A model generated the notes under the pieces. It had not been told where the DNA came from and searched no databases. It worked only from the letters and a program-made list of their open reading frames with translations. The translations under genes were made by a program, and so were the position numbers. A stretch of DNA of 64,000 nucleotides from Bromus sterilis (Eukaryota; Streptophyta; Magnoliopsida; Poales; Poaceae): the NCBI GenBank assembly GCA_950022295.1, contig OX465598.1, forward strand, positions 95,580,001 through 95,644,000. The letters are read 5' to 3'. The first letter of the stretch is position 1. Each line of letters starts with the position of its first letter. Below are positions 1 through 10,541 of the stretch, one piece after another.

Positions 1-1495
1 ACTGAGCCAGCCGAGCACGGCGTCGTCTCCCCAGTCGCCACCTGCCTCTCCCGAGCCTCCTAGACGCGCCTCGCAGCTCCTGAAGACGCCACACATCCAT
101 TCCCCCCTTCCAGAGCCTCTCCCTCTCTCTCTCTCTCGCCGAGTTCGACGATGACCCGAGCGCCGCCGTCGCCATGGATTGAAGCCCGTGTGGCCACCGT
201 TGTCCCCGAGCCGCGCCGTGGTGTCCATCGTCTTTGCCTTCGTCGTCTACGCCGAGCCGCAGAAGGAATCGCCCCGAGGTGCTGTGTAGCCGACGCGAGC
301 TACATCGTCTTCAACTACGGCTGCCGCGGATCCACTTCGAATTCCAGCGCCACCGTGACCTCCCCGCCTCCATCAGCTGCTCCGTCGTGTTCTTAGCACC
401 ACGGTGAGCTTTTCCCCTAACCTATTCAAGCCCCGCTGGCCCTCTGTGCCTTTCCACCATGAGAGCCGAAGCATCCCGCCGCCGTGGTCCATGCCGGCGA
501 GCCCCCGCCACGCAATCGAGCTCGCCGCCGTGTCCATGGTGATCCCCTCGCTCTGCTGCTCCTTTTGCACCTACGCCCGCTCCAAATGGCGCACCCCAGC
601 GAGTTTTACTCCGATTCCGTGGACGCCGCCGCGTCTGCGAGTCACTGGCGACTAGCTGCCGGCGAGGCTGACGTGTCCGGCGAGCTTAGCCACTAATCCC
701 CCCCAGCAGTCACTGACATGTGGGCTCAGCCCCTAATTAATCCCCTCTGTTAACTCAAGTTAATTCAAATCATTTTAATTAACAGAACAGAGAATGACAT
801 GTGGGTCCCAGTGGTCAGAGACCCCCTGATGTCAGCATGACCTCATGCTGATGCAGTAAATGATTTTCTATTTAAATTAATTCCAGAAAATCCAGAAAAT
901 GAATTAAACTTTGGAAATTCATAACCAATTCATTTTAACTCCAAATTTAACATATAATATATGAAAAATGATCAGGAGAAAATAATCTATCCAAATATAC
1001 AAACTTCAACTATGTTTGAGTTGAATTTAAAATGGGACCAGTAGCATTTTCTATTTGGTTTAATTGGAATTTAATCAAATTAAATTCAAATGCTTTTGCA
1101 ATTTGAACCTTAGCAACATACCCCAATTCACTTGAACATTAGAGGCATATCATACACATGTCAAGATGAATTACATTGATAAAACAATAGCAGTTGTAAC
1201 TTGCCTAAATTGAATTCAAAATTGGAGTTTGAATTTGCAATTTCCTTTCCAATATACTACATTTAAATGGAATTTCCTCACACATCAAAAGCATGCAAAC
1301 CAAGTTTCAACCTTCAACCATGTGCTTGTGCATTGTATTTACTTTTCTTCCTTGTTTGTTGTTTGTCGAGTATAGGTGGAACCGGAACAGGAGGCTTCCC
1401 CCTTCGTTGAAGACCCCGATACCGAACCTCGTCAGCAAGGCAAGCAAACCCCCATTGATCATGTCGATAAAATCCCACTTCCCTCTCAGTTTCGC
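1..1495. repeat. Probable LTR-derived remnant, no gene supported
   Basis: The first 700 bases are GC-rich and gene-like in composition, followed by AT-rich sequence with many aattcaaat-type words to about 1290 and a GC-richer tail. This layout is typical of long grass Gypsy LTRs. The short frames here lack recognisable domains and overlap on both strands, so I call none of them genes. The right border is set by the LTR that begins TGACGAGG at 1496. I cannot see the other end or a target duplication, so the family is unknown. Confidence 0.4.
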
Positions 1496-1933
1496 TGACG
1501 AGGGGGTGACCCCGCGACTCCTACGGATGAGCCTACCTGGTGTCCATGAAGGCAGAAGGCCCATGAAGATACGGCCTCGGCCCACTAGATGGCACCGACG
1601 TAGAAGTCCTCGACTCACAAGGAAGGTGCGAAGACCTGCCGTACGGAGCAAGCTAGGGTTAGGAAAGTTTACCTGTACACGTAGATGAACTCCCTGAGAC
1701 CTAGCCCGGTATATAAGGGCTAGGAGGGGTGACGCCAAAGATATCGAATCTTACCTGTAACCCTAGCCTTGAGCGCTCCAGCCTTGGCCTCCACTGTAAT
1801 CGCATCTCCCCAATCAATAATATCGAGCAGGAGCGAGCCTCCCTGTTTGCCGACGAGCTATCGTCCAACCTGCGCCTCTCATGACTAACCCAGGGTCCCT
1901 GACCATGGGATTTGCCGGGGTTGATCCCCGTCA
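1496..1933 (+). repeat. 5' LTR of the gag-protease Gypsy element
   Basis: The segment starts TGACGAGGGGGTGAC and ends CCCCGTCA directly before ATTGGCGCCGTCTGTGGG, a standard LTR/primer-binding-site junction in grass Gypsy elements. It is about 438 bp, has TG...CA ends, a TATA box at 1710 and a CAATCAATAAT polyadenylation-like stretch near 1812. The 5-bp flank TTCGC (1491-1495) cannot be paired because the 3' LTR is missing. Confidence 0.72.
1710..1717 (+). promoter_or_regulatory. TATA box in LTR
   Basis: TATATAAG lies in the middle of the LTR, about 100 bases upstream of the CAATCAATAAT polyadenylation-like signal. This is the expected promoter position for genomic RNA of the element. Confidence 0.6.
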
Positions 1934-4350
1934 ATTGGCGCCGTCTGTGGGAACCGCGCAGGTTGGGAACGCAATCTCGGCGGCTTCATCATCACCAACA
2001 CTCATCGACTCGGCGGCTCCGGCAAGATCCAACCTGTTCGAGTCCCTCGGATTCACGGCCCACCTCCCACCCCTCAAACCAGTCTTCACCGACCTACGCT
2101 CCGGCATCAATCTGATCTTCGGAGAATACCAGATCTACATCAACCACTGGGGTACCCTCCGCCTCATCGACGACACCCGTGCGCCCACGGAAACATCTAC
2201 AGCAACGACCATAGCAGACGCCGCCCGCACGGACGATCTATCTGGCGGTTGTAGCTACGCACCCAACTCACGGCTCCACGCTACTCACAACCACTCGAGC
2301 GAAGCCCCAACATGGAGAAGCACGATCGCATGCATCGGCAAGGAAACGGCAAGGGCACCATCGCAGGTGTTCATGGCAGAAGTCGGCACATCAACGTCAG
2401 GTAACAACGGGCGAGGCGACGACCCGGGCACTCGACAAGACACCCCAACCACCAACAGGGTGGCTGGCCCTGGCAACACCAGTCAGATGGTCGTACAGCT
2501 AGGAGAACCGAGGACCATACCAAAGAAAGTCCCGGTGAGCAAGGACCAAGCAATCAAAAGAGCAGTCAGCTGCCAAGCAACAAATAGCAAGCACCTGGCG
2601 AGGGCAGCCAGCCATCGCGCAGCAGGCAGCAAACCCCGATTGCAGTGGCGGGCGAACCACCCAAAGAAAAAATATACTTGTCCAAGGAATAGATGGCAAT
2701 GGTAAAAGAAGCAGTCGCCCGCGGCGGGTTACTACCATCAGACGCCACAAGAGACGAGCTAAGGGCATACAACAAGCTAGCGGGAGAGCTAACAAAGAAG
2801 ACGAGACAGTGGAGCCTAGCTTTGGAGAAGCAAGCCATAGCGGAACCCGAAAGGAAAAGCAGCCGCAGACAATCTCCCAGAAGCGACTCTCCAGGTCACG
2901 GCTCCCCCATACGCAATAGGTCGAAACTCAACAACCTGCGGAAGACAGAAAGGGCGAGAATAGTGCGGAAACTGGAAGACGACTTCAGGTCAGAGGAAGA
3001 CGACGACGAGGAGGAGCCTGTCACTCCGGCGGAAGCACTCATAAGTGCCCAAGACTACCTGTCCCGTGCTCAGAAAAGCAGAAAGGGCAAAACGGATCGC
3101 TACACTTCCATAGCTCTGCAGATAATGAAGGACGCTATTGACGCCTCGGCACCTAAAAAATCCAGCGCAAAGAGGCAGACTCGCGAGCGGACACCGGACA
3201 GGGACCCCAGTTCACCAGACGACGACGACGACAACGACAGTAACGACGACAGACGCAGGCGCTCTGACAAGCACAAGAAATGCGACAGCGACGACAACGG
3301 CAGACGCCGCAACACTCGACGAGACGCGCAAGACGACATCACGCAGAACAGAGTCAACCGCAGTAGGCGAAGACGCACAGCACGCGAGGAGTACTCGAAG
3401 GAAGAGACTTCCGACGAGGAAATCGAGCCATGTGGAGCACTCTGCTTCACACGTGCCATACGTGAGACGCGCATGCCCAACGGGTTTAAACTGAACTCCA
3501 CGACTCCAAAGTACAACGGATCGAGGAGCCGGAGGCATGGCTCGACGACTACCTAACAACAGTCAAGTTTCAAAGGGGGACCAATGTCACGGCGATGCAG
3601 TACGTACAACTCATGCTCGAGAGCTCCGCTCGACACTGGCTGAAAAAACTTCGGCGCGGATCCATCAGCTCCTGGAGCCAGTTCCGAGGAGCCTTCATAG
3701 AAAACTTCAAATCAACATACAAGCGACCAGCCTCACTCGAGGAGCTGCGGGCATGCAAACAAGGAACAAGGGAGGCCCTGCAAGCATACATCCAGCGATG
3801 GACGATACTCAAGAATTCAGCGGAAGACATCTCGGACGAAAGTGTGATCGACGCATTCAGGCGACGTCTTCAACGCATTGAATTCAAAGAGCAGCTCGGA
3901 TAGATGAAAGTACAAACACTCGCACGACTACTAGAACTAGCCAACAACTGGGCAGACGGAGAAGACTCCGTTCGTAATGAAACAGAAACCCACACTGCAC
4001 GATCAGAGTACGACTACGACTACAACGGAGATAGAGGAGACGACAGAAGAAGGAAGCGACCCAGACGGAACTTCTATAACGACAGAGAACCTGACATGGT
4101 CGCCGCCGGTTTCTTGGATGACCGGAACGGCAGGCACCGTGATGACAATAGACCACAATGCCGAGACAACCCAGAAGACGAGCCCCAGGCTCAAAGACTA
4201 GAATGGAGGACAAGACAGCCACGCGACGGCACCCGCACATTCCGCTCCACCAAATAACAACTCGATGGACCGTGCTCTTTACACGGATTTAGAAACGAGC
4301 GAGGAGAGCTCAAATCATCCCACACCCTCAGGAACTGTCGAAGCTTCAAC
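1934..4350 (+). pseudogene. gag: Gag polyprotein, decayed
   Basis: Gag would form the cytoplasmic particle that packages element RNA. The reading passes through three frames: an N-terminal part to 2705, a charged middle part 2693-3500 rich in Asp, Arg and Ser (including a Ser/Arg/Asp low-complexity tract at about 3180-3400), and a C-terminal part from 3500. The motif RMPNGFKL followed by TPKYNG and, one frame over, EPEAWLDDYL marks the start of the retrotransposon gag domain (PF03732 type), whose core (SARHWLKKL, SWSQFRGAF) continues to 3900. Frameshifts near 2700 and 3505 and stops TAG at 3901 and TAA at 4255 break it. At about 4270-4340 a C-x2-H...H-x4-C pattern (CSLHG...SSHTLRNC) resembles the zinc knuckle of Tat-type gags. 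Confidence 0.75.
1936..1953 (+). other. Primer binding site
   Basis: TGGCGCCGTCTGTGGGAA follows the LTR end after a two-base gap. The first nine bases match the complement of the plant tRNA-Asp 3' end, and the whole string is a common PBS in grass Gypsy elements. From memory of PBS types, not computed. Confidence 0.65.
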
Positions 4351-4353
4351 GAG

Positions 4354-5265
4354 TTGGCCGAAGAGAAAAGCCGCTCCTCGGTCGCCGTAGCACGACCACT
4401 CGCAAGCGTAGCAGTTGGGCCAGTCGCCCATGGTGCGCCACCAGCCCCCCTGCCAATAAGACAAGTGGCCGCCATCCAGGAACGACAAAGGATGCCAGAA
4501 GAAGAAAACCAATACCCAGAAGCCCACGGGAGGATCTACATGATACAAGAAGGCAGACCTTCCAACAGGCAGCAGAAACAAGTCACCAGACAAGTTTTCC
4601 TGGCAACCTCCGTACACCCGGCCGTCCCAGAGTACCTGCGCGGGTCGGAGACAGAAATCTCCTTCTCCCGGGACGACCACCAACCAGTCGTCCCCCAACC
4701 AGGGCACGCCGCGCTGGTACTCGAGGCCAGAATCGGAAATTACGACATGTCGCGCGTATTCATGGAGGGAGGCAGCGGGATCAACATCATCTTCACCCGA
4801 ACACTCGACGACATGCTCATCCAAAACAACGCACTCAAATCCTCAGGCACAACCTTCCACGGGATCGTACTAGGAAAAGAAGTCTACCCCCTCGGGAGGA
4901 TAAGCCTGGAGGTATTCTTCGGGAATGCGACGAACTTCCGCAAGGATACACTTGACTTCGAAGTGGTCGATTGGAAGTCGCAATACCATGCAATCCTCGG
5001 ACGGCCAGCTTTCGCTCGCTTCATGGCCGTACCCCACTACGCCTACCTCAAGCTGAAGATGCGAGGCCCAAACGGGGTCATCACAATCAGCGGCAGTTTC
5101 ATCAGATCCGACCGCTGCGATAAAGAATTCCACAAGATAGCAGAAGCATTCGTTGCCCACCAAGACAGCAGAACCACGGGACTCGCGAAGAAGCGCTCCC
5201 GTAGAAGGAAAGGAATATCGCCCGAGGAAACCCAAAACTGGGAGACAAAGCTACCAGGCCCTTAA
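4354..5265 (+). CDS. Aspartic protease-like domain of Gypsy element, pol missing downstream
   Basis: 303-residue frame in the same register as the gag C-terminus. Retropepsin-like features: a catalytic-site-like MEGGSGIN (residues 137-144; Tat elements usually have D-G-G-S, so Glu replaces the catalytic Asp), ILGRPAFA near residue 214, and the downstream YLKLKMRGPNGVIT motif that links protease to reverse transcriptase in this lineage. The frame ends at 5265 and no RT follows, so the pol loss is clean. The Asp-to-Glu change suggests the enzyme would be weak or inactive. The ATG at 4354 need not be a real start, since the protein would normally be cut from a Gag-Pol precursor. Confidence is high for the family and low for any activity. 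Confidence 0.7.
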   Translation: MAEEKSRSSVAVARPLASVAVGPVAHGAPPAPLPIRQVAAIQERQRMPEEENQYPEAHGRIYMIQEGRPSNRQQKQVTRQVFLATSVHPAVPEYLRGSETEISFSRDDHQPVVPQPGHAALVLEARIGNYDMSRVFMEGGSGINIIFTRTLDDMLIQNNALKSSGTTFHGIVLGKEVYPLGRISLEVFFGNATNFRKDTLDFEVVDWKSQYHAILGRPAFARFMAVPHYAYLKLKMRGPNGVITISGSFIRSDRCDKEFHKIAEAFVAHQDSRTTGLAKKRSRRRKGISPEETQNWETKLPGP

Positions 5266-5366
5266 AAGCCACTACATCATCGCTCTATAAGGAACCTACC
5301 CTCTTCACATTTGTAAAGGAACAGCAGGAAAGATATTTCATAAATATTTTCCACAAAATTACTCGA
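5266..5366. other. AT-rich spacer between protease frame and minisatellite
   Basis: About 100 bases of 3' non-coding sequence with ATATTTCATAAATATTTT-like stretches. No gene is seen. Confidence 0.5.
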
Positions 5367-6148
5367 CACTCGGGGGCTCGCCAAAGCAGCCACCCCCCGA
5401 CGCGTCCTCCGCAATCGCGGCAAACTAACTCGACACTCGGGGGCTCGCCAAAGCATCCACCCCCCGATGCGCCCTCTGCAATCGCGGCAAACTAACTCGA
5501 CACTCGGGGGCTCGCCAAAGCAGCCACCCCCGACGCGTCCTTCGCAATCGCGGAAAACTAACTCGACACTCGGGGGCTCGCCAAAGCAGCCACCCCCCGA
5601 CGCGTCCTCCGCAATCGCGGCAAACTAACTTGACACTCGGGGGCTCGCCAAAGCAACCACCCCCCCGACGCGTCCTCCGCAATCGCGGCAAACTAAACTC
5701 GACACTCGGGGGCTCGCCAAAGCAGCCACCCCCCGACGCGTCCTCCACAATCGCGGCAAACTAACTTGGCACTCGGGGGCTCGCCAAAGCAGCCACCCCC
5801 CGACGCGTCCTCCGCAATCGCGGCAAACTAAACTCGACACTCGGGGGCTCACCAAAGCAGCCACCCCCCGACGCGTCCTCCGCAATCGCGGCAAACTAAC
5901 TTGGCACTCGGGGGCTCGCCAAAGCAGCCACCCCCCGACGCGTCCTCCGCAATCGCGGCAAACTAAATTCGACACTCGGGGGCTCGCCAAAGCAGACACC
6001 CCCCGACGCGTCCTCCGCAATCGCGGCAAACTAACTTGGCACTCGGGAGCTCGCCGAAGCAGCCACCCCCCGACGCGTCCTCCGCAATCGCGGCAAATCA
6101 ACATAGCACTCGGGGGCTCGCCGAAGCAGCCACCCCCCGAGGCGCCAC
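5367..6148 (+). repeat. GC-rich minisatellite, 12 units of about 67 bp
   Basis: Units begin CACTCGGGGGCTCGCC at 5367, 5434, 5501, 5567, 5634, 5703, 5770, 5838, 5905, 5973, 6040 and 6107. Spacing is 66-69 bp, and the last unit is partial. Each unit holds TCGGGGG and, about 18 bases later, CCCCCGA, which can pair as a hairpin, plus ACGCGT. From 5634 on, the joining sequence alternates between CTAACTTGGC-type and CTAAACTCGAC-type, giving a dimeric higher-order period near 135 bp. The open frames on the minus strand here (5425-5748 and 5625-6179) are translations of the repeat and are not listed as genes. Confidence 0.92.
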
Positions 6149-6212
6149 ACCCAACTACAAATACAGATGATATATACAATCAAGAAGAAGCATATACAAC
6201 GAAGGGAAGAAC

Positions 6213-6746
6213 CTAATCTTTAGGCTCCAACTTCGCTTTAATAAGTGCACTCAGATGGCGGTCGTTCTCTTCGCAAACTCGCTTCACAACTTGGAGCGCA
6301 TGCCTATCTACAGCCACGTAGTGCTCATTCATTGGGTGATCCCTACCACCTGGAGGACCCGCCACCACCTGAGCAAAATCCACCCCTGGCCAATGACTAT
6401 GGACCAAGCCCAAAGCAGCTCGGGCTCCAGCACGAATTTGGTGGTCCATCACTCGGCGCAACTCGGCAGGCTGAGAAAATATGCGACAAAGCCTCTCAAG
6501 GGACGAAGGAACTACCTCCAACGGATAGAACTCAGCATGGATACCACCCAATACCCGCTGGCAGTAACTGAGAGCTTCCGAAACTTGCTCAACTCGGCGA
6601 CGAAGCAACGCAAACGCTCGAGCACGAGCCCCATCTGCCCAAAAGGGATTGCTCGCCTGCACACTAGGGTCATCAAGCCGCGACATCTCCGACTGAACGG
6701 CCCTCTCTTCATCCCGAGTTCGCCCTGCCAGCACTTCGAAAGTCAA
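6213..6746 (-). CDS. Antisense ORF of Tat-type retrotransposon
   Basis: 177-residue open frame opposite to gag-protease, between the minisatellite and the lost 3' LTR. It is predicted soluble, rich in Arg, Ala and Glu, with helical segments such as RARAFALLRRRVEQVSEAL and a terminal HPMNEHYVAVDRHALQ...IKAKLEPKD. No catalytic motif or membrane segment is visible. Grande/Retand-type Gypsy elements carry an extra antisense gene in exactly this position; its function is unknown. The frame is uninterrupted although gag is heavily broken, which may be chance for a short frame or may indicate later decay. Start chosen at MTFEVLAG because the homologous part begins shortly after it (RTRDEERAVQ). Confidence 0.6.
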   Translation of the reverse strand: MTFEVLAGRTRDEERAVQSEMSRLDDPSVQASNPFWADGARARAFALLRRRVEQVSEALSYCQRVLGGIHAEFYPLEVVPSSLERLCRIFSQPAELRRVMDHQIRAGARAALGLVHSHWPGVDFAQVVAGPPGGRDHPMNEHYVAVDRHALQVVKRVCEENDRHLSALIKAKLEPKD

Positions 6747-6827
6747 GAACTACGATCAAGACAGAGACCGCGAAAACCCACCAAACGGAACTAAGTGAGC
6801 AAGCAGTGGCAAGACTCACAACATTAC

Positions 6828-9800
6828 TGATATCACATATCGGTCCCACCGTGACATATGACACTCCCATATGCCCCGGATTTCCAACATGATATCACAA
6901 CATTACTGATACAAGGACACAATATCTCATACAATCGGCATACAACTGCCTTAATACAATACAACAGCGGAAAATACATGTCTGAGTACAGACTACAATC
7001 AAATGCCTAGTGGCAAAGAGAAAAAGACATCGATCCCATAACCACATGGGTCCAGGCCCTCCGCCGGGATCCGCCTAACTAGTCTTCGTCGAGTCTCCAC
7101 GTGAAACGTCAATCACCGTACCTGTTGTCGATCAAGAACCTTGAAAATAGTTTGGGGGTAGTATCATGAGTACAGAAGTACTCAGCATCCAACTGTAGTG
7201 GTCAACTGACCCAGCAAGGACTTCATCACTCGTCATTCTAGGACAACTAGTAGTTTACGGTAAGGATGGGGTAAGTGGTGAGGTTGCTGCCGCACTAGCA
7301 TGTATGAAGTGGCTAACGATCTAGAGAGTAAGATAAGAAGCCAAGCATTCGATGAGGAATCGCCTCCAACAAGTCTGTTATCCACCTACTACGCAAACAT
7401 AACACCTATCATATCCTTGTCCTCCTCTTTGCATCCCGACGAAGAAGAAGCAGTCAAGGCACACACACGTTGATCAAGTTATATTAATATTTTCTCAGTT
7501 GTTGTTGTCTATGAACAAAGAGTAGGTCTCAAGTCGTCCATAACCATGGTCACGGATTCTCGAAAAGATTTAACCCTGTAGGGGTGTACCAACTACCCAT
7601 TACAAGGCTCCGCACGCACGCCCATCTCTCTCAGTTGCTACCCATGATAGGCAACCATTTTATGATTTAGTTCCGAGAGATCCGAAACGACATGTCCCTC
7701 TAACTAACAACGAACAAATCCGGGTGGCCCCCGGGGAGTCGACACCCAATCCAAAAGACGTCCGCACTCTCAGATCGGACTCTTCCGTCTCAACAGGGTT
7801 TGGGTTACCGAGACACCTCACGTGAGGCCTCGGGCCCTCGCCGGTCAAAGGTGGACCAACAAGGAAACCATGTCTCCGCTGGTCCGGGTTGTTTTAAAGG
7901 ATATCTGCTAGGAGCGACCCGACAGACATATATGCATGGTTTTCAAATGGTAAATCAGGTTGGGCCACCTCTAGAAATTTTTGAAGCAAGGTAGGTAAGA
8001 AAAGGAGACCCCATAAAATCCCACACGCGGTTAGGCCCGCTCAGTCTTAAAAATAATACCCAGAAATCGAATCCTAGGTGACTCGAATGGAACAAAGCGT
8101 CAGGACGGGATAGCCTAGACCTTCCATCTTTCGTCGAATATAGTCAGCACTATAATAATCATATCATCAACAACAATAATAATAATGTGATATCCCAAAC
8201 CAAGGAGTAACAAGGTAACATCCTAGCATCCTATGCATGCATACTAGGCAGGGGCCGAGCAACGAGCAATAGTAACATATCAGTACAAGGTTTGCTGGGA
8301 GGGGACATGGCTGTATCGGTTTAAGAGAGGCTGTAAACATGTGGTAGGATCAAACATCGAAACTAACCTAGACTAGCATGCAAACTGCTGGTTGAAATAG
8401 AATGGATCATAAGTAATGTATAGTCCTTGCATGTTGATAAGTCGGGTTCTGAAGGTGTAGTTGATCGCAAACTCGCATCGTCTCCGAGAGGTACTCGCGG
8501 AAGCACACAAGACGGTAAACACTGGAAATCAATCAACGAGCAAGCATCTATTACTACGAAGCAAACACGAGCAAGCGTCAACAAGAAGGCAACATGAGAC
8601 ATCGCACCTACCGTCGAGAGCGGTTACTAACAGGTTAAGTGGAGTACTCGTCACACACGATGATACCGCACATTTAGAATGGTTCAAGTTGTTTAGCTAC
8701 ACAAGGTGAGAAAAGGTTGTTAACATGGCATCGCACTCAAGCATGGCATAGCACACAAACATGTCAAGAGGTGAAGCATAAGATAAACTATCTATGCTAG
8801 TCAATTTAAGTGGGGGGGTAAAACCTATACATGGCAGCTATTACGGACCCCACGATAATTATTGCATTTGGTACTGTTTTTCCCTAAACCATATTTTATT
8901 ATTTTTATTAGAAATCAATAACAGCATAAACACGATCTACATGCAATTCTAGTCAAGTTACATATAAAGAACATTTTAATCGGAGCAATGGTTAAAAAGT
9001 TATTAAATAAACAATTTATAGTGGCAAGGGTTGTAATTAGCAGGTAAACATCATGTAAACAAAGTCAAACATGGCAAAAGAGCACATTTTATAAATCTAA
9101 ACAAAATTCTAAGTAATTTTCTTGTTTAAAGCGTCGCGATCCGAGCTACGAGCTAAAAGATACGGGCACCGCAAAATTATAAACACAATCTGCAAATTAA
9201 TAAATCCTGAAAAGAAAAGAAAAAACGCCTAATGGGTCGAATCTACTGTTACTAGGCTTGTCCCAACTCGCAACAGGAAAAAAATCCGAAGGGAGCTCAC
9301 CATGGGCCGTGGCCCAACCGACAGAGCGGGCGAGGCATAGTGGGGCTCGCCCATGGGCGAGGATGCGGTGCGGGCGGACGAGGCGCGCTGGGCCAAGGCG
9401 CTTGGCTGGGCCGCGGTGCGCGCTGGGCCGTGGGAGGGGCGTGGCCCACCTGGCCGGCTCGTCTCGGCTCCTAGCTCGGTCCCGAGCGGCTGCGGCGGCG
9501 GCCACTGACCGGCGACGGGCGGCGCTTCGAGGGGCGCGGAGCAGGCGAGGGGGCTCGGCGCGGGAGGAGGCACGCGGAGGCGGACGGAAACGGGGAAGGC
9601 GCGGCGGATCCGGCCTGGATCCAGTCGCCAGCGGGATGCTTAGGGCGGCGCGGCGGCGTCTCCTTCGGGTGGATCCATGGTGGCTGGTTCGGCTCGAAGA
9701 GGAGAAGAGACGGGGTTAGGGGAGGAGTAGAGGAAAGGGAGCAGAGGAAGGGAGCACGGGGGCTCATCGACGCGCGGCGGCCGCGACGGCTCGCAGGCCG

Positions 9801-10541
9801 GAGGCGAGGTGGCGCGAGGCGGCTCGGGCGTGGAGGAGAGCCTCCATGGGAGGAGCTTGGGTGCGAGCTGGCTGGGGTGCCCCCAACTGGTGAAGTGGCA
9901 GGCCTCGGGCCGTTGGATCTGTAGATCCGACGGTCCAGATCGAGGGGGCTAGGGTTGGACGAAAAAATGGAGCTATAGCTGCGGAAATGGGGGTGTTTTT
10001 GTGCCAGATCTGGGGCTGGTGGCTGCCTAGGTGCTTAGGGGAAACCCTAAGTGGGATAGTGGTGGTCTTTATATAGACCAGGTGGCTGGCAGTTTTAAAC
10101 AACATCCCCGGTTTTTCTGTCAAGCGCGCGGTGTTTACGTTTCTGACCGTCGGGGGTCCGCAAGACCTCCGATTCGGGTAAAATTTCAATCTGCGCGATC
10201 AACGCGTTGAGCCGACGGCGTTCACCTCGCGCTGGAACTGTTCCGAGAACAGTTTCCAGTGCGCTATAAAAATATCCCGTTTAATTATTAAATGGGGTTT
10301 TCGTTCCGCTGGCTTCGGCTGGTCTTGTGTGGTTTTCGCGACGGTGATCGGGTGAAACCCGGTGTCGCAAAGGTCAAGTGTCAAGGTGGCAAGGGTCGGT
10401 CTCCGTCCGGTACAAGATAAGAGGGGGAAAAATAATTGCCGATCGATAAATCGGGGATGCAAACACCGCAAACAAATCAGACAATCAAACAATTCACACC
10501 GAAAACAAAATTTTAATTTTTGTGAAATCTGGGCTGTTACA
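6828..10541 (-). repeat. Long LTR, minus orientation (left arm of inverted pair), end truncated
   Basis: Read on the minus strand it starts TGTAACAGCCCAGATTTCAC at 10541 and follows the LTR at 11253-15575 almost throughout. Shared landmarks include the GGCCCCCGGGGAGTCGACAC block (7725-7750 here, near 14600 in the other copy). It stops matching near 6838, about 65 bases before the expected LTR end, and has a short internal duplication there (ATATCACAACATTACTGATA at 6892-6911 and ACAACATTACTGATATCACA at 6819-6838). The flanks ATTAC and CATAA do not match, so no target duplication supports a simple insertion. The many ORFs inside (for example 9197-9767, both strands) are GC-rich LTR sequence, not genes. 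A 4-kb LTR recalls Sukkula-type LARD elements; this name is tentative. Confidence 0.8.
10068..10075 (-). promoter_or_regulatory. TATA box of left-arm LTR
   Basis: TATATAAA on the minus strand in the context GGTCTATATAAAGACC. The same box occurs at 11719-11726 in the right-arm LTR, so it is conserved between copies. Confidence 0.6.

Larger units (their letters stand above)
1496..6827 (+). mobile_element. Non-autonomous Ty3/Gypsy retrotransposon (gag-protease only), right end missing
   Basis: Order on the plus strand: 5' LTR (1496-1933), primer binding site, decayed gag, zinc-knuckle and protease-like frame (to 5265), a short AT-rich spacer, a GC-rich minisatellite (5367-6148) and an antisense ORF (6213-6746). 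There is no reverse transcriptase, RNase H or integrase: the protease frame stops and runs directly into 3' non-coding sequence. An antisense ORF upstream of the 3' LTR is a known feature of the Tat lineage (Grande/Retand type), which agrees with the gag and protease style. The 3' LTR is absent, because sequence of a different LTR starts at about 6828. The element would depend on a related autonomous partner for pol. Confidence 0.78.

Noticed and set aside
151..700. Small GC-rich ORFs resembling a plant gene start
   Set aside because: Overlapping frames on both strands, no domain, and LTR-like composition downstream.
5367..6148. CRISPR-like regular repeats
   Set aside because: Units are directly adjacent with no unique spacers, and the context is a plant retrotransposon.
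5425..6179. Two long minus-strand ORFs (107 and 184 aa)
   Set aside because: They translate the 67-bp minisatellite; the periodic peptide follows from unit lengths near a multiple of three and lacks any domain.
9197..9767. GC-rich ORFs on both strands of the left-arm LTR
   Set aside because: They lie in the long LTR; the frames are Arg/Ala/Pro-rich chance frames and are not conserved in the second LTR.
6828..10541. Interpretation as a complete solo LTR insertion
   Set aside because: Flanks do not form a target duplication and the last ~65 bases of the LTR are missing, so it is listed as truncated.
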